The notes under the pieces are model-generated. The model saw only the letters and a program-made list of their open reading frames with translations. It was not told the origin of the DNA and did no database searches. A program made the position numbers and the translations under genes. DNA of 64,000 bases. Origin: Pisaster brevispinus (taxonomy: Eukaryota > Echinodermata > Asteroidea > Forcipulatida > Asteriidae). This document shows positions 62,296 to 64,000 of the stretch, in pieces (position 1 is the stretch's first letter; each line of letters starts with the position of its first letter). The DNA lies in assembly GCA_023634235.1 (NCBI GenBank), contig JAMKCF010000003.1:18694742-18758741 (forward strand), written 5' to 3'.

Positions 62296-64000
62296 CTTAT
62301 GAGGTAAGAATTTCGCTTGTCTTTGCGTGGAACAAATATCCCAGTGGTTGGCAAATAGTTTTTGGTGGGTCGGGACCACGGTTCGAATCCCGGCAGGGTC
62401 CTTGATTAACTTTTTCTTTTTTCTAAGTCTTAACATTTGAATCATGATTTCACTTATGAGGTATAGATTGCGCTTGTCTTTGCGTGGAACAAATATCCCA
62501 GTGGTTGGGAGACAGTTTCTGGTGGATCGGGACCACGGTTCGAATCCCGGCAGGGTCCTTGATTTACTTTTTCTTTTTTCTAAGTCTTTAGATTTGAATC
62601 GTGATTTCACTTATGAGGTAAGAATTTCGTTCGAATCCCGGCAGTGTTCTTGACTCACTTTTTCTTTTTTCTGAGTCTTAAGATTTGAATCATGATTTCC
62701 CTTATGAGGTAGATATTTTGCTTGTCTTTGCGTGGAACAAATATCCCAGTGGTTGGGAGACAGTTTCTGGTGGATCGGGACCACGGTTCGAATCCCGGCA
62801 GGGTCCTTGATTCACTTTTTCTTTTTTCTAAGTCTTTAGATTTGAATCATGATTTCACTTATCAGGTAAGAATTTCGTTTGTCTTTGCGTGGAACACATA
62901 GCCCAGTGGTTGGGAGATAGTTTCTGGTGGGTCGGGACTACGGTTCGAATCCCGGCAGGGTCCTTGATTCACTTTTTCTTTTTTCTAAGTCTTTAGATTT
63001 GAATCATGATTTCACTTATGAGGTATAGATTGCGCTTGTCTTTGCGTGGAACAAATAGCCCAGTGGTTGGGAGATAGTTTCTGGTGGGTCGGGACCACGG
63101 TTCGAATCCGGACAAGGTCCTTGATTCACTTTTTCTTTTTGCTGAGTCTAAGGATTTGAATCGTGATTTCACTTATGAGGTAAGAATGTCGCTTGTCTTT
63201 GCGTGGAACAGATAGCCTAGTGGTTGGGAGATAGTTTCTGGTGGATCGTGACCACGGTTCGAATCCCGGCAGTGTCCTTGACTCACTTTGTCTTTTTCTG
63301 AGTCTAAAGATTTGAATCATGATTTCACTTATGAGGTAGATATTTCGCTTGTCTTTGCGTGGAACAAATAGCCCAGTGGTTGGGAGATAGTTTCTGGTGG
63401 GTCGGCACCACGGTTCTAATCCCGGCAGTGTCCTTGATTCACTTTTTCTTTTTTCTAAGTTTTTAGATTTGAATCATGATTTCACTTATGAGGTAAGGAA
63501 TTTCGCTTGTCTTTGCGTGGAACAAATAGCCCAGTGGTTGGGAGACAGTTTCTGGTGGATCGGGACCACGGTTCGAATCCTGTCAGGGTCCTTGATTCAC
63601 TTTTTCTTTTTTCTAAGTCTTTAGATTTGAATCATGATTTCACTTATGAGATAAGAATTTCGCTTGTCTTTGCGTGGAACACATAGCCCAGTGGTTGGGA
63701 CATAGTTTCTGGTGGGTCGGGACCACGGTTCGAATCCCGACAAGGTCCTTGATTCACTTTTTCTTTTAGCTGAGTCTAAGGATTTGAATCATGATTTCAC
63801 TTATGAGGTAAGAATTTCGCTTGTCCTTGCGTGGAACACATAGCCCAGTGGTTGGCAAATAGTTTCTGGTGGGTCGGGACTACGGTTCGAATCCCGGCAG
63901 GGTCCTTGATTCACTTTTTCTTTTTTCTAAGTCTTTAGATTTGAATCATGATTTCACTTATGAGGTATAGATTGCGCTTGTCTTTGCGTGGAACAAATAG
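62296..64000 (+). repeat. Array block J: return of the 14-24 kb monomer family (partial)
   Basis: From about 62296 the types GGTATAGATTGCGC, GGTAGATATTTCGC, AGCCTAGTGG and the GGTTCTAATCC B-box variant reappear after being absent from the right-hand HORs. The order near 63000-63640 resembles that near 21000 and 23200. The window ends within a monomer. Confidence 0.75.
62579..62669 (+). repeat. 91-bp truncated monomer lacking the A box
   Basis: AATTTCG of the spacer is joined directly to TTCGAATCCC of the B box, removing 66 bp including the whole A box. TTCG is present on both sides of the missing stretch. The tail is intact. I saw only one such unit in the window. Confidence 0.87.

Larger units (their letters stand above)
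1..64000 (+). repeat. tRNA-derived ~157-bp tandem satellite array (partial, both ends open)
   Basis: The window is filled end to end by head-to-tail copies of a unit of about 157 bp. Each copy has a spacer, an A box, a B box and a T-rich tail in the same order and on the same strand. I saw no inverted copy and no unrelated insertion. Copies differ by substitutions, small indels and a few truncations. Recurrent spacer variants include GAGGTAGGAATTTCGC, GAGGTAGATATTTCGC, GAGGTATAGATTGCGC and GACGTATGAATTTCGC. Distances between duplicated segments are close to multiples of 157 (for example 629, 944, 1258, 1413, 2045 and 4091 bp), as expected if copies arise by unequal exchange in register. Both window ends fall inside monomers. 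A eukaryotic satellite is the natural reading; a SINE-derived satellite is also possible. Confidence 0.97.

Noticed and set aside
62579..62669. Edge of the array or an insertion breakpoint
   Set aside because: Normal monomers continue on both sides; the unit is an internal deletion within one monomer.
1..64000. Functional tRNA gene cluster
   Set aside because: The D-arm and T-loop are tRNA-like, but the acceptor, anticodon and T stems do not pair in the copies I folded by hand, so these are tRNA-derived units and not tRNA genes.
1..64000. CRISPR array
   Set aside because: The repeats are 157 bp and directly adjacent, with no short repeat alternating with unique spacers, and there are no cas genes.
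1..64000. 5S rRNA gene array
   Set aside because: The internal promoter has the A box/B box layout of tRNA-type genes, and I saw no 5S-like box C region or 5S sequence.

Overview
The whole 64-kb window is one uninterrupted, head-to-tail satellite array. The repeat unit is about 157 bp; the reference copy at 7635-7791 is exactly 157 bp, which implies roughly 400 copies. I found no unique sequence, no protein gene that I believe, no rRNA and no inserted transposon. All monomers I read point the same way (+ strand). The array starts and ends inside repeats, so its true length is unknown. This fits a eukaryotic satellite, possibly centromeric, pericentromeric or another heterochromatic array. The sequence does not let me name the organism.

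Each monomer has two parts. The first is a spacer of about 65 bp that carries a 10-bp palindrome (AATCATGATT). The second is a tRNA-derived body of about 72 bp followed by a T-rich tail. The body has an A box (TAGCCCAGTGG) and a B box (GGTTCGAATCC) whose start positions are 43 bp apart, as in a tRNA gene. The tail usually holds T5 and T6 runs, the usual RNA polymerase III stop signal. On paper each intact monomer is therefore a small pol III transcription unit giving an RNA of about 90-110 nt. The D-arm is intact, but the acceptor, anticodon and T stems are decayed, so it is not a working tRNA. The 3' half can instead form a hairpin (GGACC with GGTCC) around the B box.

Above the monomer level the array is a mosaic of higher-order repeats (HORs), each close to a whole number of monomers. 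From left to right: 1-3660, 8-mer-type repeats of 1,258/1,101/941 bp; 3661-14590, a block largely duplicated about 7.57 kb downstream, plus a three-copy segment marked by a 99-bp truncated monomer; 14591-24900, a 2,341-bp (15-mer) HOR marked by a 143-bp monomer lacking part of the A box; 24901-39349, 11-, 12- and 14-mer repeats; 39350-47690, two nearly identical 4,091-bp (26-mer) units; 48291-54866, two 3,288-bp (21-mer) units, then a 1,721-bp (11-mer) repeat to about 57530; 57531-62295, smaller 4- to 9-mer repeats; and from about 62296 a return to the family seen at 14-24 kb.

The many short open frames are by-products of a stop-poor repeat and are not annotated as genes. The most notable point is the system itself: a very large, pure, HOR-organised satellite built from a tRNA-derived unit that has kept its pol III promoter and terminator but lost the tRNA fold. 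Block boundaries and identity statements were read by eye and are approximate.
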